Positions 21,310-34,885 of a DNA stretch of 60,000 nucleotides are shown here, one piece after another. Below the pieces are notes generated by a model. The model was not told the origin of the DNA. It saw only the letters and a list, made by a program, of their open reading frames with translations, and did no database searches. Positions within the stretch are counted from its first letter, which is position 1. Each line of letters begins with the position of its first letter. The translations under genes were made by a program, and so were the position numbers. Source of the DNA: Bugula neritina (Eukaryota > Bryozoa > Gymnolaemata > Cheilostomatida > Bugulidae); contig OZ037766.1 of the NCBI GenBank assembly GCA_964035545.1, positions 32,249,773-32,309,772 on the forward strand, in the 5' to 3' direction.

Positions 21310-23970
21310 TCAGCTGAATGATTTCTCAATAAACTTAAATTTGCCATGCCGAATCAAATCGACCATGTGTCTAGGAATACATGCTACCTCTATAAGAGTT
21401 ACCTTCCCTTCATCTTCTCTATCAGCCAGACAACGGGCACACATGTAAGAAGTTTTATCTAGGTCACAGATCAGTTCCTGGAGACTATCTGCAGAGCCCT
21501 CCACTTCAAATGAGACTTCAGGGTTAGAGTATTTCTCAAAGTGAAAGGTTACTGGATCAGCCTGAGGTTGTAAAGTGAAAGCTGCTTTACCATTCGAGTC
21601 TCCAGCCTTTAAACTCTGTCTGTGTAAAACCATTAGACATGACTTCTGCCCAGATGAGAGATTTGAAAGCTTAACAGCTACTTTCATCCAAGCTGCTGCA
21701 GACTCAATGGGAAAGTACATATTCTCTTGCAACTCTGAATTTCTTTCAATGATGTAATCATCTCTCAAGGAGTTAGCAAACATGAGTAGCTTGTGAGTCT
21801 CTGCTTCTACCGACTCAACATCACATCTGGCTGTGCAGAAGCAGACTGGATCTCTATGCAGTAAAGATCTGTCCATGACTAGTGCTGACAGCTTCAATTG
21901 TTGAGATATTTCCTGTTCCATTTCTGGTTCCTTCCTCTTTGCAACCAGAACGTTCTTGCTTATAGAAACATAAGATATTCCTTCTAGTGTAGCCCTCCAG
22001 TGTGTGTTGAAAGATCTCAAAACAAATTCTGCACAACTCTTTAGAAGATTTGTCACTTCACTTATGAAACTCTTTGATTCTTGGCCATTGAGCATATCTT
22101 CGAGTAAAAGTATCTCTTGTATGAGTAGAACATAAAAGTGAGTGGCAATAATGAAAAGAAGCATGTCATTTTTGGGAAAAGCATAGTCGCGCATTAATTC
22201 CATTAACTTTAGTCTGAGTGAAGCTCCTTGCATTCTCAATGTATCAATAAAAAATGTTGGAGTCAACATCTTCTGATGTAAATATGTTCTTTTCACAAAA
22301 TCGACTAAACACTCCAAACTTGCAAACAGATTCTCATTATCATAAGTCCAGTCTAGAAGTTCTCTCACATAAAATAAATACGAGTCTGATTCTTGCATTT
22401 TTATGAAAATTTTATCAAAAGTTGAAAGGGCAGCAGAAGAGTTTACAGCAGCAATGAGACTCTTTACTAAGTCATGTGCAGTGTCGCTTGGGTCATAAGT
22501 TTCATCCTGGTACACGTGGAAGAGAAGGCGTTTGTATTTATAAGCATTCGGCATAATTGAAGCAATGACATTAGTAAACTTTGCAACTTTAAAACTACTA
22601 TCAGAACTTGTAGATGCCAAAGTTTCATTAGCGGTTGTTGCCCCGATGCAACCAGAACTTTTAGTGATTGTTTTAGAATCAGTTAAAGATGCAGAAAGGG
22701 GGTCGGTTCTCGTATCAGTCATATTTTCACTGCCCATATCTGTTTGTACTTCTGGTTTACCGTCGATGACTCCAGCTATGGTAGGAGAAATGGTCAGATT
22801 ATCAACCTCTTTTGCAATCTGAAAATAAAAAACACATAAATGTAACATTATAGAAAGGCATTCTCTATTAATAGTTTGGTCGCAAGTTGTGTTTTATGCC
22901 AGAGTATCTCTTGGACTTTTTCTATTCAATTTAAATTGATCACACCGGTGTAATCCCTGTTGGACGCTATAAGTCAACCTTCCCACTTAGGCACTATTTA
23001 TTTATTTTGGTATACAATATATATTTGATAAGCAATTTATTTGAATATATCATCAAAATATTATTGCTTGCTGTTTAGCACATAAAGAAATTCCTTTGAT
23101 CTACAATAACCTATTGTTTTGCATTTTCTATACTTCTTGTTGTTTGAAAAGATACATTGGTAATAGGTATTCATTAAAGAAAATGTCAATTATTAATGTA
23201 TTAACAGTATTGCTGTTTTTTGTCCTACAATAATCTGTAAAAATTGAACTATTATTTCAAATAATTTATATTATATCTATAAGCATATTATTAGCTATTT
23301 AACAATCAAAACAACAGTTACGTAGGTACCAAAGTAAAAATATAGCGTCTAACTGAGATGAAACCACCATACCTGCTATGCTTATATAACAATACATAGC
23401 AACGTCACTTTTAATTACATAAACATTAAATGCTTAAGCACTTTTTGTAGAAGATTAAGTATAATATAAGGTGCATGTAGATCAAAAATCTGCTTTGCTA
23501 AAAATAGTTTGCTAGTTTAATTAAAATGTTTTATCAATTCCAAGCAATTATTTAGTTAGTGTTTTTATGCCACCAAGATGTCTTCAGTTGTATTTTAGTT
23601 TTTTATAGCAAAATTCCAGAATATTGTCACTTCAACTTTTTATAAAGTTCTTAAAAAATTATACTATTTAGGATAAAATTTTTCAGCCAAAAGAATATAT
23701 TATAACATACTACTTTTTATAAAAAAAATTCCAGCTGACAAAAATTACAGCAAATAAGTTTTATTGGTGTAATTAACTTACACACTCTTTAGTTGAAGCT
23801 TCACTTTTACAGTCCTGTTGGTCATTTCTTTTAGCTTCTGTTCTAGGAGCAGAGGATGGGTGGGGTACGGTGGGTGCCTCACTGGTAGAGCTAGTTGGTG
23901 ACGGAGAAGAAGGTTCACTGGGCTCAGTTTGAGCAGCCTCAAGTGGTTTCTGCTCACCTCCAGATGCCAT
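21310..23970 (-). CDS. Family X gene B, 565 aa, function unknown
   Basis: Two exons, 23970-23782 and 22818-21310, with a phase-0 GT-AG intron of 963 bp that contains MITE copy B. The start is the ATG in the context AAGATGGCATC, the same as in gene A. Exon 1 is 63 codons of Ser/Pro/Glu-rich sequence that aligns with gene A exon 1 (STSEAPTVPHPSS versus STSKTSTAPHTSP). Exon 2 has the family core: FPKNDMLLFIIATHFYVLLI, SFISEVTNLLKSCAEFVLRS, TLEGISYVSISK, then the YMCARCLADREDEG and VTLIEVACIP blocks at the C-terminus. It is a paralog of gene A with a near-identical C-terminal third and a clearly different N-terminal half. No known family is recognised. Confidence 0.85.
22985..23354. mobile_element. 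MITE copy B, in gene B intron
   Basis: About 370 bp, inverse orientation to copy A (8886-9272), alignable along its length. The right terminus GTACCAAAGT ... GCGTCTAACT matches copy A well, and the left terminus has drifted. It sits in the single intron of gene B and does not touch the splice sites. Confidence 0.75.
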
Positions 23971-26269
23971 CTTGTGTATTTTTGAAAGAGTCTCCACTTA
24001 AAGTTATAAATTAATCTCAACTGGTTTCGAGTTTTTATTTGTTTAGTCAACAAAAAGTTAGCTTTTTGCAAAAGATAATTCTGCATATACACCCTTAAAA
24101 AGCAGTAATAATTTATTTTATAAATAAAAGTTTGTAAATAGCACATTATAAAGCTTTGCAAGCTAAATCTTTAGCAGCTCTGAATCAAAGAGTGTAAAGA
24201 TGCTAACAATGGTTTTAGGAAAAGCTGCACAAATGTCCAGTTAGCTACAAATTGAATTCCAATGAATGCAATACTTTTTCCGAATTTAAATCTACAAAAT
24301 TTCCACGTACCATAAATAATGCATGTCAATTTCAATCAAAGCACCTGGTATAAACTAGTATGATATGCATTTCTTTTAAGAAATAGTCATGGCTGCATAA
24401 GAACCCCTGGTGGAAAGAGCTCCTTTCAGTGGATTTTGTTTTCTATCAAGTGGCAAAGGAGCAATTATGACTTAATACCCATTTTCTAATTTTACCAACT
24501 ATAACATTCACTAAAGTAATATAATATTATATAGCCAGTGACCTGTGTTTGTTAAACTAATGTTCTAACCACTATATAGCATCAATTTATTCTACACAAA
24601 TAGTTTATTTCTAATGTATTATTTAATTTTACACAGACTCATGTAGCTTCATTAACTGTTTAAATTATTTATTGCCGGCTTTATAGTAATAATGATCTTT
24701 AGAATATTTGTTTCATTCCTCTTTTAATTTATAGAAAAAAAGGAATAAGGTTTTTGTGATTCAAGACTTTCTAATATAAACTATTCTAGTAAGTAAATCT
24801 CTTCTCTAAATTTACATTGTTATTCTAGTCTACTGTTTGCATTGCTGCCAGAGAGGTCTACTGTTTGCATATTTCATTTAATGCTGTCAGAAGCTGTAGA
24901 ATGCTAACAATGCTCTTTACATAATAATAATTACTCCAGGTACCTGTAGCGCATGGACCCATGAGAGAAGAACTAGCTTCACAGTTACATGCGCTGTAAG
25001 GAGGATCAGGATAGCCTGAGTCTCACAAAGTGACTAGCTGTACAGCTACTCAAGGTTTTTCCATTATAATAAAAAACTTTTTATTTTTCACTAATAATTT
25101 GACGCAAAGAAAATAAAAATCTTGTAACCTGTTCTTTCCACTTCTCTTCCAAATGCATTTGACTAAATTATTCAAATTCATGAACTTCCCCCCACAGGAT
25201 AAACTTATAGCAGTTGCAATAATAGCATCTTATATAGCTATATATTATATAAACATTCACCTGGGCATGCCAATGACTTGCATGTTATGATAGCTAATTA
25301 GATTAGAGAGTGTACTATATTATATAATATATATATTATACTTATTTGAAATATGCATGTAGATGAAACTTTATTATTAAAGTTTGTTATTGTTTATTGC
25401 AAATTAATATTAGGCCTACAATATTTATTTTTACAAACTGCTCTATTACTTTATTATTCTATTTACATTGCTATGGTCACGCATAGTTAGGGTTGAAAGC
25501 TTTATATTTAAGCTACGTGAATGGGATAAAACGATTTTAGTTATTGGCAAATCTTTTTGCAATTCTGTACTAATTTTATTTTAACATACATACATAGCAT
25601 GTCAAATGTTTCAAATTTTACCTGCAGTTAATAGAATTTTATCTGCAGTTATAATTAGAGTTTTTGATTTACAACGTTTAGCTATAAAGTAAACACGCTT
25701 CATTCAGGTAATGTTTCAGTGAATAGTTATAAAATTTCTCAAGGTGTGACGAACACTGAGATCCTTTTAACAAACCAACCCAAGTAGTCTACTCTTTTGG
25801 TGTAGAGTTGTCTTCTATTGTCCTATAAGATAAGAATCATCTTGTATAAAACATTTCCATAAAACTCCTAGAATGTTATAGTTGCTTATATATTTTAAGA
25901 ACCCCTGATGAGGTTTTGTTTGATCATTTATAAATCATTGTTTTTTTTCAAAAACTTACAAGTTGCAACTCTTAAAATTACTTTCTCAACATCTTTTCAG
26001 TTCTGTAGAGCTATAGTTATAGTCATAATATGGGGAAACACCTGAACAGATATTTTATTAAGTTTAAAAAAAAAATAAAAACAGAATAAATTTTATAACA
26101 GCTAAAACATGCTTGATATTTGCCATGTATTAACGAAAATGTCATAAAAATAACAAACAGAAACATCATAAATAGAGTAATTCCTTCTGCAACCCATATG
26201 AATAATTGATAGGTCTTGTGCTGATCATGAATATGTAATGTTAGCAACTTATAAAAAAAGTGAGTTTCA
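23971..26269. other. Intergenic between genes B and C
   Basis: AT-rich sequence with no supported exon. A hydrophobic open frame at 26023-26292 overlaps the end of gene C and looks like a chance AT-rich frame. Confidence 0.5.
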
Positions 26270-28907
26270 CTACTGCTGTGCACGATTTGCATTTAACACT
26301 TTTATCGCTATTTTATCTACCAATTCTTTTTCCTCTATTTGTTCATTTCTTTTAAGGAGCTCAGTCTTCATTGATTCAGGAACACAGGCTAACTCAAAGA
26401 GTGTGACAGAGTTGCATTCCCCCTTATCTACTTGAACCTCACACCTGGCATAAGCGTATTCATCTTCTGAAAGATTCTGTAGATACGGCAAGACGACACT
26501 CTTTCTGGACTCAACTGGTTCCAGTTCTATCACAGTGAAAACTGGAACATGATCGGAAAGCTGGTGGTATTTGCCTGAGCGGAATTTAGTTGGATCATAT
26601 AGCTTCAAGGGCCGTTTGGCGGCTGGTAATGCCGCCAAATGACGCATACTGTTGAGCACTCGGCAGCTTGTCATGCGTGATGAAGAAGGTAAGCACATCT
26701 TCATCCACGTCTGGCAGCTGCCAACTGGGAACTGCAGCGTCTTGTCAAAATAAGTGAAGACGTCAGCAATGTATTTCTCATGGAGGATGCTGACGTGAAG
26801 TTTAAATGTATGGTGTATAGCGTCATCGTCTGCTAGTTGGCAGATTATAGTGCTCAGAACAATGGAAGATGCATATCTGTTGTAGATATCCAATACTGTA
26901 GCAACACATTGAAAGTCGGAATTCTGATTATTTCCACACGTGTAATTATGCACATTTGAAATACCCTCTAGCCTAACTTTCCACAAGGCGGTATACAATG
27001 TGAGCAAATGCCTAACACACATCTTAGAGGTCAATTTGATTTGTGGAAGCCATTGGGATTCTTCACTCGAGTTTATCAACATCAGTTCTTGAAGTAGAAG
27101 CAGGTAGAAATTTGTCAGCAAAATAAAAACTACCAGTGCTGACTTTGGAAAGGATTGCGAATTCTTCAAACTAATGAGTAGATCCGCCATTGCTTCTTCT
27201 TTTTTTATCAGCAAAGAGTATAAAGTTTTTGTGGACTGAAAAATATTTTTGCAAGGCAAATAAATTTGCTTCACGAATAGTACAAAGTTCTCTAAGTTCC
27301 GATAGACATCAAGTAATGGTTGTGTGAGTTTAGTCAGCTTGAAGGTGTTTAGCAAAACTGCTTTTATGTCTTCAAGATAATCTGCTGCAGGTTCCTGTCC
27401 GAAGATGTCATGGAAAGCATCCAATCCTTTCGGAGGACATGATTCCACGGCACTGTTTAGAGCTTGAACGAGCTCTCCAGCTTTATGTAATGCTTGAGTA
27501 GGTTCAGTTATATAAAACATACAGCTATCATTGGCCTCAGTGAATGTCAGGTGTTGGGGAGGTTTAGGGCCATGAAGAGACAAATCTTCGCCAGGTGTTT
27601 GCTTATCAGACAAGACAGCAGAATGCTGAGTTAAACTGTCTGTAGAGGAGACAGTAATAGCACTCACACTGTCAGTTGTGTCCTTAGTGGCAGTAGCAGT
27701 GATACCTTCAGTGGCAGTACCAGTGACGCCTTCAGTTGCAGTAGCTTCTGTAGTGGCAGTCTTATCTTGAGTATCAGGTGTATCATCATTTGCGACAGCA
27801 TCTGCGGCAGCACATGTGATTATCTGCAACAATAACATTCTGTTTGTTTTTATTTTCTGCAGCATAACTTTTGTTTGAAAGAACTTCATTTATATATCCA
27901 AATAAGGCAGCTGAAATTATGAAAGCATTACAAACATACTGTCCATAATTTCATTGGTCTATCTTTGAATGTTTATTACTTTGTGCATTATAAATGATTC
28001 CTGCCTTTTGATTTTGAACTGTTCACCATTTATATTTAAGATTTAGATGGGTCGTGAAAATTAGCCATTTTCTGAAATATTTGTGTAAATTAGACAATAT
28101 TTTAAGCCCAACATATATCATCTAAACTCGGACCTATTAATTACCTCTGCACTAAGCAACAAAAGATATTATTCATATTTCTAACCATTATATGTGAGGG
28201 TAAAGCAAATAATGTATCAGAAGTAATAAACAATGCACCAATCAGTGATATTAGAGTGTGAATATACTGATATTAGAAAACTAAAACAATTATTATAATT
28301 TATATCGCTAAAACAAACATTTCAACTAATAACTGACCTCTACAGAGCTAGAGGAAGTATCTCCAAAGACTTCAATTTCAGGGGCCACTGACAGATAGGT
28401 AGCACTTCTCATGCTGTCTGATGTGTGAAATACACCTTCTCCTGTTGAGGCCTCTTCACCAGCAATAGGCAGACATTTTTCAGCACTTTGATTTTTGCTA
28501 GAGCTCTCTGGATTGGCTAGTCCTTCTTTGCTAGAGCTCTCTGGATTGGCTAGTCCTTCTTTGCTAGAGCTCTCTGGATTGGCTAGTCCCTCTTTGCTAG
28601 AGCTCTCTGGATTGGCTAGTCCTTCTTTGCTAGAGCTCTCTGGATTGGCTAGTCCCTCTTTGCTAGAGCTCTCTGGATTGGCTAGTTTATCTTTGCTAGA
28701 GCTCTCTGGATTGGCTAGTCCCTCTTTGCTAGAGCCCGCTGGATTGGCTAGTCCATCTTTGCTGGAGCTGTCTCGGGATGGGCTGTTGATAAACTCACTG
28801 TTGAACTGCACCTCGAAGTGTTTGCTAGCAAGCTGCTGTAAAAGAAGCACATCTCTGCGATCTCTCAGTAACTGCTCTGAAGTGGGTAAGTCACTCTCAC
28901 TCTTCAT
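26270..28907 (-). CDS. Family X gene C, divergent member, 707 aa
   Basis: Two exons, 28907-28338 and 27823-26270, with a phase-0 GT-AG intron as in genes A and B. Exon 1 (190 codons) carries eight 11-residue repeats of the form SSSKEGLANPE and ends in an acidic Ser-rich stretch. Exon 2 starts with a Thr/Ala-rich tract of short repeats, then a core distantly similar to A and B: IYLPCK, FPKSALVVFILLTNFYLLLL, LWKVRLEGIS, and at the end YARCEV with VTLFELACVPESM. The shared order of motifs, exon structure and position next to A and B support common descent. The first in-frame ATG (residues MKSESD) is used as the start, because the frame upstream opens only with a GTG. Function unknown. Confidence 0.8.
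28495..28785 (-). repeat. 33-bp coding minisatellite in gene C exon 1
   Basis: Eight units of 33 bp encode SSSKEGLANPE-type repeats. Inner units are almost identical in DNA and outer units have drifted, which points to recent slippage or unequal exchange. Confidence 0.9.
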
Positions 28908-29761
28908 GTTGACACTCACTGCACAATTAGTTACTAGTTTGTAGAGTAGATCTGTTCCTAACTAGCCAGCAGCTGTTTGCTATGAGACCATAATTAGCTA
29001 CCCTTGGCTATATGCTAGGCAATCTCTGTACAGCTCAGCTTCACTCTTACTTTATTATGGTCTATACTCATTATGTTTCATGCCAGCTCTGCTAAATAAC
29101 ATGTTAAGTGTATGAGTTGCATGGCAAGCTTTCAGGCATTGAGATTTTCTAGAATATAATATCAACAGGACTATCTAGTAGAGTGTAGACTATGCAAGTT
29201 CTGGTCTACCCAACTACGTCTAAGCTACATGCTTTCAGTTCTAGAGCTGATTGAAAGACATCTTAACTAAGTTCACTACATCTACCAGGAATACTGCTAC
29301 GTAGGAGTTGTGGTCTCCAAGCAGGGAAATATAATTAGAAAGCTGTTACTTTATATTATCTCTCTACACATTCAAATAGATTAGGCCATACTGACTCAAC
29401 ATTGCTGTTATAATTCTGAACGGATTTTTTGTTAAATTATCTTAATAAGGAATTATATTTAGTTACCATTTAAAATGAGGACACTAAAGTTGCAGTGACC
29501 TGACCCAATCACTAACTCATCATTTCATATGATTTTATGAAAATCAATTTCCATAGACATGAATCATGACCATGCCTAGACTGCACTCAGTCACTCAGGT
29601 GTTACCTAGCCCGTGTACCCAAAAGACCTTTCAACTCAAAAGATTTATTAAATGACTATTTAGCTTTAATGCATACAGTACAATGACACGGATGTTTAAA
29701 AATATACAGTACAAATTTAAAGTAAATTTTCCATAAAATGGCAACTTGACATCCTTTTGTG
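28908..29761. other. Intergenic between gene C and eIF2A
   Basis: Holds the presumed promoter of gene C and the 3' end region of eIF2A. No other feature recognised. Confidence 0.5.
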
Positions 29762-32700
29762 TCAGCTCAGACTGATGCTATTCAGCTCATCAACTATCTC
29801 GTCCTCTTTCTTTAGTTTCTCCAACTAAAAGAGACACGCTCATTGGTTGAAATACGTAACCATAGCAACTAAACTTTGATCATGATAAGTGTAGTTGGGC
29901 AGTCAGAGAAATAGCAGGGGTAAGCACAGAGAGTGTTGAAGGCAAAAGAAAGAGAGATAAAACTGGATTCAAGCTGGATTAAAAGTTTTCAACTCAAACT
30001 TGTACTTTACAGAAAAGTATGCAAGGAAAATCAGCAAAAATGAGTAGTTACAACATACTTAAACTCTAAATGAAACTGCTATCATCAAGAGCATAAGAGT
30101 ATTCATAAGACATAATTTTTTAGGCATACAACCCCCAAGTAGTCTGTAGATGAGATAGCTAAGATGAAGATGGATGTATTATGTTAGTACTGCATAAATC
30201 AAGTGTGTCACGGATTCACAATGTACTGTTAGCTCATTAAAATATAATGTGTTTATATGTACCTGATTAAATTGAAGTTTGACACCAGCAGCTAAATCAT
30301 CTTTCAACTTCATAATTTGTTGTAATTTCTAAAATGGGAAAATATAGAAAAAAAGCTGATTGAAAATAACTATGCTAGCAACAATAGTTTATGAAAAAAA
30401 AAATTGACCCCGATGGGACTCGAACCCACAATCTTCTGATTCGAAGTCAGACGCCTTATCCATTAGGCCACGAGGCCGGTTGAAAATGCGTGATGAACTA
30501 TTGAGTGTCATTAAAAGTTGTTAATTACAAAACGCCACAAATTCTTACGGATTTGAAGGATTTTTACTTTAGCCAATATCTGAGCATATAAACTATCAAT
30601 ACGGTTGGTTTTAAATGATTCAGGTATTTTTTCGTTGATTCTGATAATTTAAGGTTAACCAATAAGGATATAGTAATACAAGCTGTAATAATAATATAAT
30701 ACAATAATTAGTTGATAGTTGTAATACAACAATAATGATGACACAAGATATTGATTAATCAACAAATATATTGATTATACTCACCTTAGTCAGGTTTTTG
30801 ATGCGTTTATCTTTCTCAGGATCTCCGGTCAGATCGACTACATACAATGGAGTCTGCTGAGAACTAGTGGCAGGTGCTTGTTGAGAGGTAGCAGGTGCTT
30901 GTTGAGGGGAAGTAACAGGTGCTTGTTGAGGGGACGTAACAGGTGCTTGTTTGCCATCTCCTGTTGTATTTTCCGCTGCCTTTGCAATGGCTGCTGCCTG
31001 GTAATAAAATATGAATTCTCAACTTTTTTAGCCTTTACCTCGGCCTAGCAAATATAATATGGTATGACACGCCCCTACTCATAACTGACACATAACCTGC
31101 TCACACCTGACATACAACCTGCTCACACCTGACATACAACCTGCTCACAACTGACACACAACCTGCTCATACCTGACATACAACCTGCTCACAACTGACA
31201 CACAACCTGCTCATACCTGACACACAACCTGCTCACAACTGACACACAACCTGCTCATACCTGACATACAACCTGCTCACAACTGACACACAACCTGCTC
31301 ACAACTGACACACAACCTGCTCACAACTGACATACAACCTGCTCACAACTGACACACAACCTGCTCATACCTGACATACAACCTGCTCATACCTGACACA
31401 CAACCTGCACATACCTGACACACAACCTGCTCATACCTGACATACAACCTGCTCATACCTGACACACAACCTGCACACAACTGACATACAACCAGCTCAT
31501 ACCTTGGCACGTTTTCTCTTCTGGTTCTTTGAAAGAGGAGCAGAGTTGGTTTCGGTCTCACTGGCAGCCTTCTTCTGATTGGACGGCAGCTCATATTCAT
31601 GTACCTTAGTGACTGGCGCCTTGCTACCTCTGGCTCCGGGAGGTCTGTACGCGGGCGCCGCATCTGGAGGGAATAGAAACTAATCAACTGAGAGTGAACT
31701 ACATACTAAGCTACGGGAACCTGTCCTAAAGACATTGACACAATACAGGGGATTGTGGGTAAGTAGTAGCACTCACTGACAGCTGGCGCCTTCTCATTGG
31801 TTGGAACAGCCGTATATGAAATAATGGGGGCAGAGAAAGTACCCTTCGGCACGGGGGACCACATGACCTGCCACAGCTCGGCATTGGAACTCAGACTAGC
31901 TTGCTTCATAAGACTGCCAGTGTAGTGCCACACTTTGTACCTGTACAGTACAGCAGTAGTATGCAATATCCTGTTACAATACAATACCATCTGTACAGTA
32001 CAGCAGTAGTATGCAATATCCTGTTACAATACAATACCATCTGTACAGTACAGCAGTAGTATGCAATATCCTGTTACAATACAATACCATCTGTATGTAC
32101 TACGTACTATGCTACAATATACTATATACTATACTGTATACTATACTACACTATATACTATACTATATACTATACTATACTATGATATACTTTACTATAT
32201 TATTATACTATACCATATAGGCTACTATACAGTGACGTGGTATAAAACAATATTGTTTGTTGAAAGAAACTTATATATAAACTTTAACAGCTATTTTAGA
32301 TATCATCGAATCCCAACTGCTGAAAGGAATGCATGGGACACAGGAAGTAGTAAGATAGCCTGAGGCCTACTAACCCGTTGCCCACTCTCATTCTGGGAGA
32401 CAGAGTGGCGGTGATGGCGTGACACCCATCTGGAGCCCAACCAAAGTACGTGGAGTCCTTGGCTGACACCTCAGAGATCAACTTCTGCGACTTCACATCC
32501 CAGAACTCCAGCTTGCCCTGGAGGTTCCCAAATCCAGCCAGACAGAGTATGTTACCTGTAGACAACAACACACACCTGTATACAACAATACACACCTGTA
32601 TACACCAATACACATGTGCGTATGCAGTGCTAAACCCTAACAACAGTTTGGATAAATAACATGTACAAATAATAAGTAAAATCAACTTAATGCTAGCAGA

Positions 32701-33446
32701 CGTCATGTAACTCTTAAACCCGCTGCTACTCTAGCATCTTCGTACTGGGAGTTGTTCTCCCTGTTTATATTCATCTCAGAGGTTGTCTACACATTCTATT
32801 TATCAAATAAAAAGAAATGCATTTTATATGAATTGAATACAAGTTACAGGAAATGCTTAGAATTACTGGCTTCGTAGAATTTCCCATTAGTTTAATAAAA
32901 CTCTACTTCAACTAATTGCAGATCAGGAAAGGACAACTCTTACTAATTTGAAATACTTCAATTGCTTATTTAGTTAATTATAAATGGGAAAGCTAGAAAG
33001 CAGTGGTAAACGATGTTATTCCATGTATATTATTTAAGAAACTACGTGAACATTTTGTCTCCAGATGTATAACGAAAGTTATCTGTTAGATGTTGATATA
33101 TTTCAAGATGTACAGAGAAAGGAGAGCTAAGAGCCTTGTACAACAAACGCAGGTGGAGTTTTCTACCAGACTATGCTATAGCCATCATTGAGTGCAGCTG
33201 GTGAATGATGCAGAGAGAGCAGAGTGGGGGTAACATACGTACCAAAAGGATTATAGAAGACGTGGTTACGGGGGCCTGTGCCAAAGTCGAATATAGCCTC
33301 ATTCTTCAGGTTGAATATGGTGCACTTAGCGGGCATATATCCGTACAGGACAGTGAACTCAGTACCGGATGGGTGCCAGGCTATGCTGTACACAGGACCG
33401 TTCTTGGCTACATTGAAAATATATAATCAGTAGCAGTAGCAGTAGC

Positions 33447-33483
<37 letters not shown>

Positions 33484-33502
33484 ATAGTACTACTACTAGT
33501 AC

Positions 33503-33576
<74 letters not shown>

Positions 33577-33595
33577 ATAGTACTACTACTAGTAC

Positions 33596-33657
<62 letters not shown>

Positions 33658-34817
33658 CTACTAGTATTAGTAAGTAGTAGTAATGATACTAGTAGTACTG
33701 GTACTAGTAGTAGAGAGCTCACCGAGAGGGACCACACAACTGTCTCCATTCAGAGCTAAGAAATGAAGTCCTTGTTCTCCATAGTAAGAGGAGGCACTGG
33801 TCTCAGTGGATGTTAATATCAACATGGCCGTTCCTACAGCACAGCACAGAGTTTATATTGATGAATGGGGAGGAGTTTATCTACATACTGTTACTAATAC
33901 CTATATTGTTGCCTTATATTGCCTAGCCAGTAAATATCTATGGGTCAATGTATATAGAGTGACCAGAGTATTAACTTATAAATCATAGGAAAGTATAAAA
34001 ACTCACCTGTGCTATTCCACTCAAGGTTTACTCTTTCAGCCTTGAAGAAACTCTTACTGGCAACAGCAGCACCGTGGCCACCAATATTTGGATATTGATA
34101 CACCTACAGCACACATAAAATAACTCAGTTACCAGGTAACATGTACACAATAAGCTAGTTGCCAGGTAGCAAGGATACAATACTCTAGTTGCTAGGTAGC
34201 AAGGATACAATAACTCAGTTGCTAGGTAACAAGTATACAACTCAGTTGCTAGGTAGCAAGGATACAATACTCTAGTTGCTAGGTAGCAAGGATACAATAC
34301 TCTGGTTGCTAGGTAACAAGGATACAATAACACAGTTGCTAGGTAACAAGTATACAACTCAGTTGCTAGGTAGCAAGGATACAATACTCTAGTTGCTAGG
34401 TAGCAAGGATACAATACTCTGGTTGCTAGGTAACAAGGATACAATAACTCAGTTGCTAGGTAGCCAGTATATAATAACTTATATTTACTATGAAATCAAT
34501 ACCCTCGTTGCCTTTTAACAAGTATACAATAACCTAGTTAATGGGTAACACAACAAGACTTGACAGGGAAATTAAAAAATATTTAGAGAAGTTATTGCCA
34601 GCTGCAATAAATTAGAAATCAGCAATTAGAGGTTGAGTTACAGGAAATGTATTAACTAGGAGCTACACTACTTACTCTGACATTACTGGGGAGGCCCTTG
34701 GAGCCTGCCACATACGCTGCTACAGTGTAGGGCATCGAGTTTGGGGCTAAGCTAAAATCGGAGACCTTCTGAAGGTGTAACTTCATTTTCACCTCGGCTA
34801 AAACACGTTCATGAATG

Positions 34818-34885
<68 letters not shown>

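Noticed and set aside
24525-24590. tRNA-like box motif on the minus strand near TAGTGGTTAGAAC
   Set aside because: The second box is poor and there is no cloverleaf; could be chance.
26023-26292. Hydrophobic 89-codon minus-strand frame
   Set aside because: AT-rich sequence just past the stop of family X gene C; no homology or splice support.
31075-31500. CRISPR-like array of short repeats
   Set aside because: Units are contiguous without unique spacers, in an intron of an animal gene; it is a minisatellite.
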